A DNA stretch of 64,000 nucleotides from Edaphobacter sp. 12200R-103 (GTDB lineage: Bacteria > Acidobacteriota > Terriglobia > Terriglobales > Acidobacteriaceae), in NCBI RefSeq assembly GCF_010093025.1, contig NZ_CP048114.1:2728001-2792000 (forward strand), in the 5' to 3' direction. This document shows positions 17,301-25,901 of the stretch, piece after piece (within the stretch, counting starts at the first letter, position 1; the number at the start of each line of letters is the position of its first letter). The notes beneath the pieces were generated by a model. That model searched no databases. It was not told where the DNA came from and worked only from the letters and a program-made list of their open reading frames with translations. The translations under genes were made by a program, and so were the position numbers.

Positions 17301-18880
17301 CCATTCACCAGCCGCATAATTCCCAGCGAATTGCCCCGCCTCAGTTCCACCGGTAACAACGCATCCGGAAAATCCTGATAGCACACCGGCCGCACAAATC
17401 TTTCAATTGCCTTCGTCCCCACTGAGGTCGTGCGCGAGTCCGACGTCGCAGGATATGGCCCACCATGCACCATCGCGTGGCAAACCTCAACGCCTGTCGG
17501 ATATCCGTTGAACAATACCCTGCCAACCTTCCTCTCGAGAACTCGAATCAACTCTTCCGCGCCCGCAAGGTCTTCTTCGGTTCCGTGAATCGTGGCCGTC
17601 AGATGTCCGTGCAGCCTCTCAGCCGCGGCTACCAGGTCGTCCTTCTCTCCGTATTCGATCAGCAACGTCGTCGGTCCGAAGATCTCCTCTTCCAGGGCCT
17701 TGCTCGCAAGAAAATCCTTCAGGGCCACCTCAAAGACCGTCGCCGGAACCGCAGCGGCCTGCTTATCGGCCGCCTTTCCTTCTCCGGCAACCAGCTTCGC
17801 TTCGGCATGCTTCGTACGCTCTTCAACAGCGCCGCTGTATTTCGCTGCAATTCCCGGCGTCAGCATCCCCTGGTTGCCAAGTGCATCCACACCTTCGCGA
17901 AGCTGTTGTCCGAAGATAGCCATCTCCGATGCCGGACCGAACACCAGCCCCGGCTTCGTGCAGAACTGGCCTGAGCCCAGGGTGAACGATCCCTGCAGCC
18001 CCTTCGCCAGGGCCTCTCCACGCTCCTTCATCGCGCCCGGCAGAATGAACAACGGATTGGTGCTGCCCATCTCTGCATAGCAGGGAATCGGCTCGTCGCG
18101 CTCTGCAGCCAGACGCATCAGCGCCTTGCCTCCGTTCTGCGAACCCGTAAACGCAACCGCCTTGATGCCGGGATGCTTCACCAGCGCCACACCCACCTCG
18201 ACCCCGGCGTCGAACAGCAGCGAAAACACTCCCGCAGGCAGCCCGCTCTCTTTCACAGCATTCTGGATCGCCCGCCCCACAAGCTCGCTCGTCCCGGGAT
18301 GCGCAGGATGCGCCTTCACCACGACCGGGCAGCCCGCCGCCAGCGCGGATGCCGTATCCCCGCCCGCAACCGAGAACGCCAACGGAAAGTTACTCGCGCC
18401 AAACACTGCCACGGGCCCCAGCGGCCTCAACATCGAACGAATATCCGACCTCGGCAGCGGCTTCCGCTCCGGCAGAGCCTCGTCGATCCGCGCATCGACC
18501 CACGATCCCTCTTCGATGACCTCGGCGAACAGCTTCAACTGGCCCATCGTCCTCGCCAGCTCCCCTTCAAGCCGAGGCAGAGGCAGACCCGTCTCCTGGT
18601 TCGCCCGCTCCACAATCGCCGCCTTCTGCCCCGCCAGCCCGTCCGCAATGCTGCGAAGAAACGCTGCACGCTCCTTAGCCGGCCTGCTGGAATAAGGGAA
18701 AAATGCCGCAGTCGCCAGCGTTACTGCCTCGTCAATCTGCTTCCCGGTCGCCGCATAAAACGCCGGCTCCATCTCTTGTCCGGTCGCAGGATTTACTCCA
18801 TGGAACGTCGTCGTTCCGGGCACCACCGCACCGTCACCCACCAGGGAAAGCCCCGACAGTGAAATCTCCACTCCTGGCAT
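17282..18880 (-). CDS. Aldehyde dehydrogenase, probable 2-oxoglutarate-semialdehyde (2,5-dioxovalerate) dehydrogenase (532 aa)
   Basis: ALDH-superfamily enzyme with FGASNFPLAFSVAGGDTAS and the cofactor-contact segment GCPVVVKAHPAHPGTSE. Catalytic Glu is at about residue 270 (YAEMGSTNP) and catalytic Cys at about 307 (GSGQFCTKPGLVF). These blocks are characteristic of the alpha-ketoglutarate-semialdehyde dehydrogenase group, which completes non-phosphorylative pentose oxidation to 2-oxoglutarate. I chose ATG at 18880 because GGAG lies eight bases upstream and because a longer frame to 18964 would read through the operator at 18909-18946. It is a single-gene unit converging on the FAH-family gene. 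Confidence 0.92.
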   Translation of the reverse strand: MPGVEISLSGLSLVGDGAVVPGTTTFHGVNPATGQEMEPAFYAATGKQIDEAVTLATAAFFPYSSRPAKERAAFLRSIADGLAGQKAAIVERANQETGLPLPRLEGELARTMGQLKLFAEVIEEGSWVDARIDEALPERKPLPRSDIRSMLRPLGPVAVFGASNFPLAFSVAGGDTASALAAGCPVVVKAHPAHPGTSELVGRAIQNAVKESGLPAGVFSLLFDAGVEVGVALVKHPGIKAVAFTGSQNGGKALMRLAAERDEPIPCYAEMGSTNPLFILPGAMKERGEALAKGLQGSFTLGSGQFCTKPGLVFGPASEMAIFGQQLREGVDALGNQGMLTPGIAAKYSGAVEERTKHAEAKLVAGEGKAADKQAAAVPATVFEVALKDFLASKALEEEIFGPTTLLIEYGEKDDLVAAAERLHGHLTATIHGTEEDLAGAEELIRVLERKVGRVLFNGYPTGVEVCHAMVHGGPYPATSDSRTTSVGTKAIERFVRPVCYQDFPDALLPVELRRGNSLGIMRLVNGTLTRS

Positions 18881-18908
18881 ACTCAGGCTCCTTCGTTTCG
18901 CACTTCTG

Positions 18909-18946
18909 GAAACAACTTCTGCAATGATATTTGCGCATTGCGCAAC
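18909..18946. promoter_or_regulatory. Tandem operator-like palindromes between ALDH and 2-hydroxyacid dehydrogenase genes
   Basis: GAAAC-AACTTCT-GCAAT (18909-18925) and TTTGC-GCATTGC-GCAAC (18930-18946), 21 bp apart. The second contains the longer symmetric core TTGCGCATTGCGCAA. It could serve both divergent genes. Confidence 0.7.
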
Positions 18947-19069
18947 GATGAAAACACCCTGCAAAAAGGCCAGATCAGTGTAAATCAGATGGAAACAACA
19001 GCGTTCGAGCGCCGCATCGGCTCTGGGGTCACGTTTCCTTTTTCACTCTGATTGATGCAAACTCGTTGC

Positions 19070-20041
19070 ATGGTTCGTGTAGGCGTTGACGAAAATCTCT
19101 CCTCAGAGCTGTTGGCCGACTTTCCCCCCGAAGCAAAGATTGTCCGCATCCCTCGTAACTCAACCATGGAACACGAAGTCGATTTCTGGATCCTGCCCTT
19201 TACCCGCAAAGATGCCGCTGCGACCTTCTCTCGTCTGCACGGCGTAAAGGTCGTTCAGGCCATGATGGCAGGCGTCGACTGGATTCTTCCCTGGCTTCCG
19301 AAAGACATCACACTCTGCGACGGCCGCGGAATCCACGACATCTCCACCTCCGAGTGGGTGCTCTCCGCCATCCTTGCATCGCTCAAACGCATCCCCGCCT
19401 ATCGCGACCTGCAGAACCAGCACGAGTGGCGAGGCCAGGCCTCCGTACGCGATGACTTTGCCAGCGAAGGCGGAGTACAAACCGGCCAATATCGTATCCT
19501 CGGCGAAGACCTCGCCGGAAAATCCGTGCTCATTGTCGGTTACGGCTCCATCGGCAGCGCCATCGAATCGCGCCTCGCCCCCTTCGGCGTCTCCGTCACA
19601 CGCGTCGCCCGCAGCGCGCGCCAGCATCCTCGGGTTCATCCCGTCTCACAGCTCCAGGAACTTCTGCCCCAGTCAGACATCGTCGTCGCCATCGTGCCCT
19701 TTACGCCACAAACGGACAAGCTGTTCGGTGCGCGCGAGCTGGGCCTGATGAAGCCGGGGGCCCTGCTTGTTAACGCCGCTCGTGGCCCCGTCGTCGATAC
19801 CGCCGCCCTGCTCGACGCTCTCAACCAGCACAAAATCCGCGCAGCGCTCGACGTAACCGATCCCGAACCACTGCCGCCTGATCATCCTCTCTGGTCCGCA
19901 CCCAACTGCCTTATTACCCCGCACGTCGCCGGCTCCACACCGGAGTTCATTCATCGCGCATTCCGCTTCGGCGCCGCGCAACTGCGCCGCTATATCGCCG
20001 GTGAACCGCTCGAGAACATCGTTACCTCCGCCGGCTACTGA
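19070..20041 (+). CDS. D-isomer-specific 2-hydroxyacid dehydrogenase (323 aa)
   Basis: NAD-binding D-2-hydroxyacid dehydrogenase. The nucleotide-binding motif is GYGSIGSAIESRLAPFG; further conserved blocks are NAARGPVVD (substrate Arg), DVTDPEPLPPDHPLW (Glu) and TPHVAGSTPEF (catalytic His). Members reduce 2-keto acids such as glyoxylate, hydroxypyruvate or 2-ketogluconate. The start is uncertain: ATG at 19070 leads directly into the first strand, while ATG at 19055 would add five residues. Neither has a Shine-Dalgarno, so translation may be leaderless. It is divergent from the aldehyde dehydrogenase and shares its operator region. Confidence 0.88.
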   Translation: MVRVGVDENLSSELLADFPPEAKIVRIPRNSTMEHEVDFWILPFTRKDAAATFSRLHGVKVVQAMMAGVDWILPWLPKDITLCDGRGIHDISTSEWVLSAILASLKRIPAYRDLQNQHEWRGQASVRDDFASEGGVQTGQYRILGEDLAGKSVLIVGYGSIGSAIESRLAPFGVSVTRVARSARQHPRVHPVSQLQELLPQSDIVVAIVPFTPQTDKLFGARELGLMKPGALLVNAARGPVVDTAALLDALNQHKIRAALDVTDPEPLPPDHPLWSAPNCLITPHVAGSTPEFIHRAFRFGAAQLRRYIAGEPLENIVTSAGY

Positions 20042-20050
20042 AGGCAAAGC

Positions 20051-20095
20051 AGGAGCCGCGCCAAGTCTCCCCGGCGCGGCTCCTGAACTCTTAAA
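20051..20095 (+). terminator. Terminator after the 2-hydroxyacid dehydrogenase
   Basis: AGGAGCCGCGCC (20051-20062) pairs perfectly with GGCGCGGCTCCT (20073-20084) across a 10-nt loop, starting ten bases after the stop codon. The T-tract that follows is weak. Confidence 0.7.
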
Positions 20096-20143
20096 AGCTG
20101 AACTGAACGATAGAAGGCTCCGGTTTATGTATGCCCGGAGTTT

Positions 20144-20524
20144 CTACATGCGGCGCACACGAGGCATACGAGGAAGATCTTCGTCGTATTCGCCATCTTC
20201 TTCCTCGTCTTCATCCTCCTCGTCGTCATCGTCGTAGTAGCCTTCGTCTTCTTCCTCGTCTTCTTCGTCCTCTACATCTTCATCGTCGTCGTCATCTTCA
20301 TACTCTTCTTCGTCATCATCCTCATCTTCTTCGTCTTCATCGTCCTCGTACTCGTCGTCTTCTTCTTCCTCGTCTTCATCTTCGTAGTCTTCGTCGTCAT
20401 CGTCCACGCTGCGCGCGGCCACGACGAACCCCTCGAAGGGTAACGGTTCAAGTGAAGCAAACATGCTCAGATCAATGGGGCGAATTGACTCGATGATTTC
20501 CGTCGTTATGGGCTCAATGGCCAT
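20144..20524 (-). CDS. Asp/Glu-rich acidic low-complexity protein (126 aa)
   Basis: The first 38 residues are ordinary (MAIEPITTEIIESIRPIDLS, then MFASLEPLPFEGFVVAARSV). About 78 residues then follow that are almost only Asp, Glu and Tyr, and a short basic end LPRMPRVRRM closes the protein. The DNA at 20167-20405 is a triplet-rich tract. The start is ATG with AGGAGA nine bases upstream; a longer in-frame reading to 20698 lacks this signal. I do not recognise a family. Extreme negative charge with a basic tail suggests a cation- or protein-binding role, but that is speculation. It stands alone between divergent or unrelated genes. Confidence 0.75.
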   Translation of the reverse strand: MAIEPITTEIIESIRPIDLSMFASLEPLPFEGFVVAARSVDDDDEDYEDEDEEEEDDEYEDDEDEEDEDDDEEEYEDDDDDEDVEDEEDEEEDEGYYDDDDEEDEDEEEDGEYDEDLPRMPRVRRM

Positions 20525-20764
20525 TAACTTGTCTCCTGTTCGCACTATTGTATTGGGGTAGGATGCACGGAATAGCAAAAGGTAATCACGAAATTTAACG
20601 AATTTCCATTCACTGCGGCGAAGAAACTTAGAAGACGCCCCAGGATCGCCCGCTCCCTCTCCCTGCAGCCTTATCCATCTTAAATCCGCCTGTCGCAAAA
20701 CAGGTCACATGGCTCAATCCGGGTCACTTCGGACGAAGAAGTAAGGGTACTTCGGAGGATGCCG

Positions 20765-21427
20765 ATGAGCCCCTTGCTGCAGAGATCCCGCCCCCTGTCC
20801 CTCCTGCTCGGGATCTCCCTGGGACTCTCCTCATCGATCATCCCGGCACAGACGCCGACTCCTCCTCCCCAGACCATCGAAGAAGCTCTGCACCGGATGT
20901 CAGATCTTGCCGGCATCATCTTCGTCGGCGAGGTCACCTCCATTCGCGAACAGCCCGGCCAGCAGGGGGCCTCCGGATTTGTCGAGATCGATTTTCGCAT
21001 TTACCAGGCGGTCCGAGGCTGCACTGCCGGATCGACCTATACTCTGCGCGAATGGGCTGGCCTGTGGGAGGCAGGCGATCAGCGTTACCGCATCGGGCAG
21101 CGTCTGCTCATGATGCTCCACTCTCCCACCGCCTCCGGCATCTCTTCTCCGGTCGATGGAATGAATGGTGCTATTCCCGTTCTTCCCGCTCCCTCGAGTT
21201 CCCAGGTGCTTGCAGGCGCCGATGCAGCTCCTCAGCCTCTGGACGCCGATCTCAGGTGGATCGCCGCACAGATAGCGAGGCCCGCCCTCTATACCGCCTC
21301 CGATGCTCAGGTAACGGCCCAGTCCGCTCCCAATCCCCCTTCGACTGCAACGCTTCAGGCTGTGCAGCAGACGCCGCTCCCCTCCGTAGTCCAGATGCTC
21401 AGCTCCTGGCAGAAGGTGATTCCATGA
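20765..21427 (+). CDS. Secreted protein of unknown function, coupled to the next gene (220 aa)
   Basis: An N-terminal signal peptide (SLLLGISLGLSSSIIPAQ) is followed by a domain with IIFVGEVTSIREQPG and IGQRLLMMLHSP and a Pro/Ala/Ser-rich tail. I do not recognise a named family. ATG at 20765 is preferred because GGAGG is six bases upstream; the ATG at 20759 touches that Shine-Dalgarno. The stop overlaps the next start as ATGA, so the two proteins are translationally coupled and probably act together outside the cytoplasm. Confidence 0.75.
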   Translation: MSPLLQRSRPLSLLLGISLGLSSSIIPAQTPTPPPQTIEEALHRMSDLAGIIFVGEVTSIREQPGQQGASGFVEIDFRIYQAVRGCTAGSTYTLREWAGLWEAGDQRYRIGQRLLMMLHSPTASGISSPVDGMNGAIPVLPAPSSSQVLAGADAAPQPLDADLRWIAAQIARPALYTASDAQVTAQSAPNPPSTATLQAVQQTPLPSVVQMLSSWQKVIP

Positions 21428-24324
21428 TGCGTCTCCCGCGACTTGCGGACGCTTTCCTGATCCTGCTCTGCTGCTTTCCGTTAACAGCCTTCGCCAGCGG
21501 ACCACGATGGGCCACCGGCGCTCCCTACTACACCTCCCAGGGCAAGGCGATCGTCTGGTATACCTCCAGCCCGCAATACTTCACCGATGCCGGTGATCTC
21601 AGCCCGTATGTCAACCATGACGCGGCCAATACCATCGTCAAAGCGGCAGCTGATGTCTGGACCATTCCTAGCGCCAATTTCAATCTGATTTATGGTGGAA
21701 CGCTTGCAGAGCACGCCAGCCTCTCCAACATCTATCCCGACAGTACCGGCATCGTCTTTCCCGCCGATATTCAGAGCACCAGTTATCTCACCCGGCAGAT
21801 CGCCATTCTCTACGACTATGACGGCTCCATCACCGACCTTCTTCTCGGGGCTGGAGCAAGCTCTCCCTCAAGCTGCCGTCAAAATGCCGTGACCGAGAGC
21901 GTCGATTCCATCTCTCCCTCCGGATATATCCAGCACGCCATCCTTATTCTCAACGGACGCTGCACCGGCCCCGCTCCCGAACAGCAGCTTCAGCTTCAGT
22001 ATCGGCTCATGCGGGCCTTCGGGCGCATTATCGGCCTAAGCTGGTCGCAGACCAACGACAACGTCTTCACGGGGATACCTACTCCCAACCTGCAGCAGGC
22101 TCTGCACTGGCCCATCATGCATCCTATCGACATTCTCTGCGGCCCCTATACCTATCAGTGCATGCCTCAGCCGTTCACGCTTCGCGATGACGACATCTCC
22201 GGACTTGGCCTGCTCTATCCAGTCGGAAATCCCGCTGCCTCCGTTGCCGGCAAGACCGACACGCTTATTCGAGCCAACCGTATCTTTGGAACAATATCCT
22301 TTCCCAACGGACAGGGCATGCAGGGCGTCAACATCGTCGTCCACCGCCTGGAGCCCTCCTGGAGCATTCCCGATGACTGGGAGGATACCTCCGGTGTCTC
22401 CGGAATGCTGTTTCGCCGACGCAGTTCCACCCCCATCAACACTATCGCCGCCTCACCTCTCACCAACATGGGCAGCTCAGCGTCCAGCCTGGAGGGAGCC
22501 TACGAGATCTTCCGGACTCCGCTCAAGGACTGGGAACCTTGGCAAAATCTCATTCTCACCACGCAGCCGATCAATCCGCTTTACATCGGTCCCTACGCCG
22601 TCGGCCCGTACGATACTGGCACCGTCACCCCCTCCGGAAGCTCCATGCAGCAGAGTCGCCTGGTCAATGTTCCCTATTCCCAGGGCAGACTGGACTTCAT
22701 CGTCCCCGACGCGGCCTCCGGCTGCCACCCCTCCGGAGACGGTATCGAATCCGCTCCAGCTGCCGTTCCCGCTACCGGATGGTGGAACGGCAATCTCTGC
22801 AGCTACGGGCATACCGCGTGGTCCGCACTCTCCATTCGCGCAGGCCGCTCCTTTACCGTCGAGGTCTCCGCTCTCGACGAAAACTCTGTACTTACCACCA
22901 CCGGGATGCGACCCGTTATCGGGGTATGGAACGCCACCGATACCCTCGGAAGCAAACCTTCCATCGCGTACACCCCCGAAGCCTTCAACTCCTCCGTAAG
23001 CGGAATGACCGGCCTCACGATCCAGAGTTCCCTGGACCAGCAACTACGGCTCGCCATCATGGACCAGCGCGGCGATGGGCGCCCTGACTACAACTACCGG
23101 GCTCACATCCTCTACGCAGACTCCGTCAGCCCCTCCACAGTCCCAGCCAAGGGAGCCGCCATCACTATCTCCGGCATGGGTTTCCGCAACGGCGACATCG
23201 TCATGGTCAACGGCGTTCCTGCCCCCATCACAGGACTCACCGCAAACGCCATCACCGCAGTCACACCTTCGCTCCACCTTAGCGGTGCCACTGCCGCCGA
23301 TGTGACAGTCCGTGATCTCGCAACCAATGCCACCACCACCATGACTGCGGCTCTCAGCTATCAAGCGCCTCAGCCGGAGCTCGATCTGCTCTCTGCGCCC
23401 TCCGGGCTCGTGGTCGCGCAGGTCACAGCTTCCACCCCGCTCATCCTCAAGGCAGTAGCCGCCGATGGAACCAGCCCCATGCCGGGAGTCCCGGTCGTGC
23501 TTTCATCCGGTTCCGGCCAGCTTCGTTTTGAAGCCTGCGGCAGCACAGCCTGCTCGCTCGTCACCGGCCCGGCAGGAACCATCAGCACTGCCGTTACTCC
23601 CCTCTCATCCGGTCCCATCACCTTCACGGGGGCCAGCAGCATCGGCTCGGTTACCTCCAACTTCACTGCGATTCCTCACATCCAGACCGTCACAACGGCA
23701 AGCCCTCGGATCTTCCTCTCTGAAAAAGCCGTCCTTACCTGGAATCCCCAGGTCTCTCTTACAGATAACGGCACCCCAACCGCCGGAGTTTCCGTCCAGT
23801 GGACTGCCCTCTCCGGACCCATCTCCTTCCATCCGACGCAAAGCCTGGCCAACGATCAGGCCATCGCTCAGACCACAGCCACTGCCGGGCCGTTCCTCAG
23901 CGACACGCAGGCCACCGCCTCCGCCTGCGCATGGACTGCAATCTGCAGCGGCTTTACGGTCAAGTCCGTCACGGACGCACAGCTTCGGCTTGTTGTCGAC
24001 AACGGATCCGTTCAATCCATTCCAGCCTCCGCAACCTACTCTCCCGTCGTGTTTCGCGTCACCGATCCGGATGGCCATCCCGTCGCAGGAGCCCGGGTCA
24101 CCATTCATCAGACCCTCGGACCATCTCTTCCCGGATGTCCTCCCCGGGGCCGCTGCCCAATCGCTCCCGTCTATCAGACTGCCTCCAGCACCCTGATCTC
24201 CAGCCTCGACGGGACGATGAGTGCCTCTCCCCTGCAGGAGCCCGGAAGTTCAGCCGCTACACATCTTGCTGCAACCAGCGGCAAACAAGGCTTTCTTGCG
24301 CTCAACCTAAGCCAACAGCCCTGA
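21424..24324 (+). CDS. Secreted matrixin-like pseudoprotease with Ig/IPT-like domains (966 aa)
   Basis: A signal peptide (residues 1-24, ending AFASG) is followed by a metzincin-like domain. Near residues 195-210 the sequence RAFGRIIGLSWSQ occupies the place of the zinc motif HExGHxxGLxHSQ, but all three His and the Glu are replaced. A matrixin Met-turn (WPIMHP, about 230) and the closing motif DDDISGLGLLYP (about 255) remain. Later regions include an IPT/TIG-like module (DSVSPSTVPAKGAAITISGM near 570) and Ig-like blocks with PVVLSSGSGQL and VSVQWTALSGP. The likely role is a non-catalytic surface or binding protein. Start ATG overlaps the upstream stop. Confidence 0.8.
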   Translation: MMRLPRLADAFLILLCCFPLTAFASGPRWATGAPYYTSQGKAIVWYTSSPQYFTDAGDLSPYVNHDAANTIVKAAADVWTIPSANFNLIYGGTLAEHASLSNIYPDSTGIVFPADIQSTSYLTRQIAILYDYDGSITDLLLGAGASSPSSCRQNAVTESVDSISPSGYIQHAILILNGRCTGPAPEQQLQLQYRLMRAFGRIIGLSWSQTNDNVFTGIPTPNLQQALHWPIMHPIDILCGPYTYQCMPQPFTLRDDDISGLGLLYPVGNPAASVAGKTDTLIRANRIFGTISFPNGQGMQGVNIVVHRLEPSWSIPDDWEDTSGVSGMLFRRRSSTPINTIAASPLTNMGSSASSLEGAYEIFRTPLKDWEPWQNLILTTQPINPLYIGPYAVGPYDTGTVTPSGSSMQQSRLVNVPYSQGRLDFIVPDAASGCHPSGDGIESAPAAVPATGWWNGNLCSYGHTAWSALSIRAGRSFTVEVSALDENSVLTTTGMRPVIGVWNATDTLGSKPSIAYTPEAFNSSVSGMTGLTIQSSLDQQLRLAIMDQRGDGRPDYNYRAHILYADSVSPSTVPAKGAAITISGMGFRNGDIVMVNGVPAPITGLTANAITAVTPSLHLSGATAADVTVRDLATNATTTMTAALSYQAPQPELDLLSAPSGLVVAQVTASTPLILKAVAADGTSPMPGVPVVLSSGSGQLRFEACGSTACSLVTGPAGTISTAVTPLSSGPITFTGASSIGSVTSNFTAIPHIQTVTTASPRIFLSEKAVLTWNPQVSLTDNGTPTAGVSVQWTALSGPISFHPTQSLANDQAIAQTTATAGPFLSDTQATASACAWTAICSGFTVKSVTDAQLRLVVDNGSVQSIPASATYSPVVFRVTDPDGHPVAGARVTIHQTLGPSLPGCPPRGRCPIAPVYQTASSTLISSLDGTMSASPLQEPGSSAATHLAATSGKQGFLALNLSQQP

Positions 24325-24417
24325 TCTCCTCGTCTCCACGTCCCGCGTCTTTCCGCCTCTCTCGTGCATCAGAATTAATGACTGAAAGCCAGAGATAAAT
24401 CAAAAGGAGCCAAAGAT

Positions 24418-25779
24418 ATGGCGGCTGGCAACACTGTACGCAAACGAGTAGTCATCCTCGGTGGAGGTTTCGCAGGTATCAATGCCGCCATCGGGTTGGC
24501 CAAGCTTCCCGTCGACATCACCCTCGTCGACCGCAAAAATCACCACACCTTTCAGCCTCTCCTGTACCAGGTCGCTCTCGCTGTTCTCTCCCCCGCCGAG
24601 ATCGCACAGCCCATCCGCTCTATCCTTCGCGATCACAGGAACATCGAGGTCCTCATGGATGAGGCTGTCGGTTTCGAGCTTGCCGAAAAGCGGGTACAGC
24701 TTAAGACCGGAGCCCTGCTTGAATACGACTACCTGATCATTGCCACCGGATCGACGCACTCCTATTTCGGGCGCGACGACTGGGCCAAAATCGCCCCCGG
24801 CCTCAAGACCGTGGAAGACGCTACCGAGATCCGGCGCCGCGTTCTTCTTGCCTTCGAGCTGGCCGAGCGCCAGATGCAGGAAGCCGGCGTTCATCCTCCT
24901 CTGAAATTCGTCATCATCGGGGGCGGGCCCACCGGGGTCGAGCTTGCCGGTGCCATCAGCGACATCGCTCGCCTGTACATGGCGAGCGACTTCCGCCACA
25001 TCGACCCTGCAAGCGCCCAAGTCCAGATCCTCGAAGGTTCTCCTAACATCCTGGCGGCCTATCCTCCCGATCTTCAGAAGAGCGCCATCGAACAACTAGC
25101 CCACCTTGGCGTCTCCATCCGCACCAATGCCCACGTCAGCGACGTGCAGCCGGGCTACGTGATGGTAGGCGACGAACGGATCGATGCCACAGTAACCCTC
25201 TGGGCCGCCGGCGTTCAGGCCTCTGCCCTCGGAAAGCTTCTGGGCGTTCCCCTCGACCGGCGCGGCTGCGTCATCGTCGATCAGTTTCTCAACCCGCCCG
25301 ACCACCCGGAGATCTTCATCTGCGGCGACCTGGCGCATGTCGAAGAAAACGGCCATCAGGTTCCGGGCGTCGCCCAGCCTGCCATGCAGATGGGAGCTTA
25401 CGCCGCACGGCGGATCGGCCGTCTCGTCGCCCACGACCTGGGCAGCGACGGCACAGGACTGAATGAGCCCTTCCACTACTTCGACAAGGGCGACATGGCC
25501 ACCATCGGCCGCAAGGCCGCAGTCGCCAACATCAAATGGCCCTTCAAAGGCCACTGGAGCGGGCTGCCCGCCTGGATGGTCTGGCTGGTCATCCACATCT
25601 TCTTCCTGATCGGCTTCCGGAACCGCCTTGCGGTCTTCCGTCAGTGGGCCTGGACTTACCTGACCTTCCGCGACGGAGCCCGTCTGATCACCGGTTCCCA
25701 GGATCTCCCTGGCTGGGACTCAGACTACGGGATTCAGCGGGAGCCCGCAGCGGAGAAATCCACCATAAGCGCCGGGTAG
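24418..25779 (+). CDS. ndh: Type II NADH dehydrogenase (NAD(P)/FAD-dependent oxidoreductase, 453 aa)
   Basis: NDH-2-like flavoprotein. The FAD-binding GGGFAGINAAIGLAKL is at residues 15-30 and the NADH-binding GGGPTGVELAGAISDIA is near 165. The FAD-contact segment ICGDLAHVEENGHQVPGVAQ is followed by AMQMGAYAARRI. The C-terminal part is hydrophobic (WMVWLVIHIFFLIGFRN), as in NDH-2 enzymes that attach to the inner membrane. They oxidise NADH and reduce quinone without pumping protons. The ATG has AGGAG upstream, and a clear terminator follows. It is a single-gene unit. Confidence 0.92.
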   Translation: MAAGNTVRKRVVILGGGFAGINAAIGLAKLPVDITLVDRKNHHTFQPLLYQVALAVLSPAEIAQPIRSILRDHRNIEVLMDEAVGFELAEKRVQLKTGALLEYDYLIIATGSTHSYFGRDDWAKIAPGLKTVEDATEIRRRVLLAFELAERQMQEAGVHPPLKFVIIGGGPTGVELAGAISDIARLYMASDFRHIDPASAQVQILEGSPNILAAYPPDLQKSAIEQLAHLGVSIRTNAHVSDVQPGYVMVGDERIDATVTLWAAGVQASALGKLLGVPLDRRGCVIVDQFLNPPDHPEIFICGDLAHVEENGHQVPGVAQPAMQMGAYAARRIGRLVAHDLGSDGTGLNEPFHYFDKGDMATIGRKAAVANIKWPFKGHWSGLPAWMVWLVIHIFFLIGFRNRLAVFRQWAWTYLTFRDGARLITGSQDLPGWDSDYGIQREPAAEKSTISAG

Positions 25780-25839
25780 AGCTTTTCGGTATCCCGTCAA
25801 GGACCCATCTACCTTATGCATCACATATAAAAAGAGATA

Positions 25840-25870
25840 GGCGCTGCCGATCAATTCGGCAGCGCCTTTT
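25840..25870 (+). terminator. Rho-independent terminator after ndh
   Basis: GGCGCTGCCGA (25840-25850), loop TCAAT, TCGGCAGCGCC (25856-25866), then TTTT. A textbook intrinsic terminator. Confidence 0.9.
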
Positions 25871-25901
25871 ACTCTGCGAAAAATGACAGTGAGCGACCCA
25901 C

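Noticed and set aside
19056..19070. Palindrome TGCAA-ACTCG-TTGCA at the 2-hydroxyacid dehydrogenase start
   Set aside because: Arms are in the opposite order (GCAA...TTGC) and spacing is 5, so it does not match the 5-7-5 operator set.
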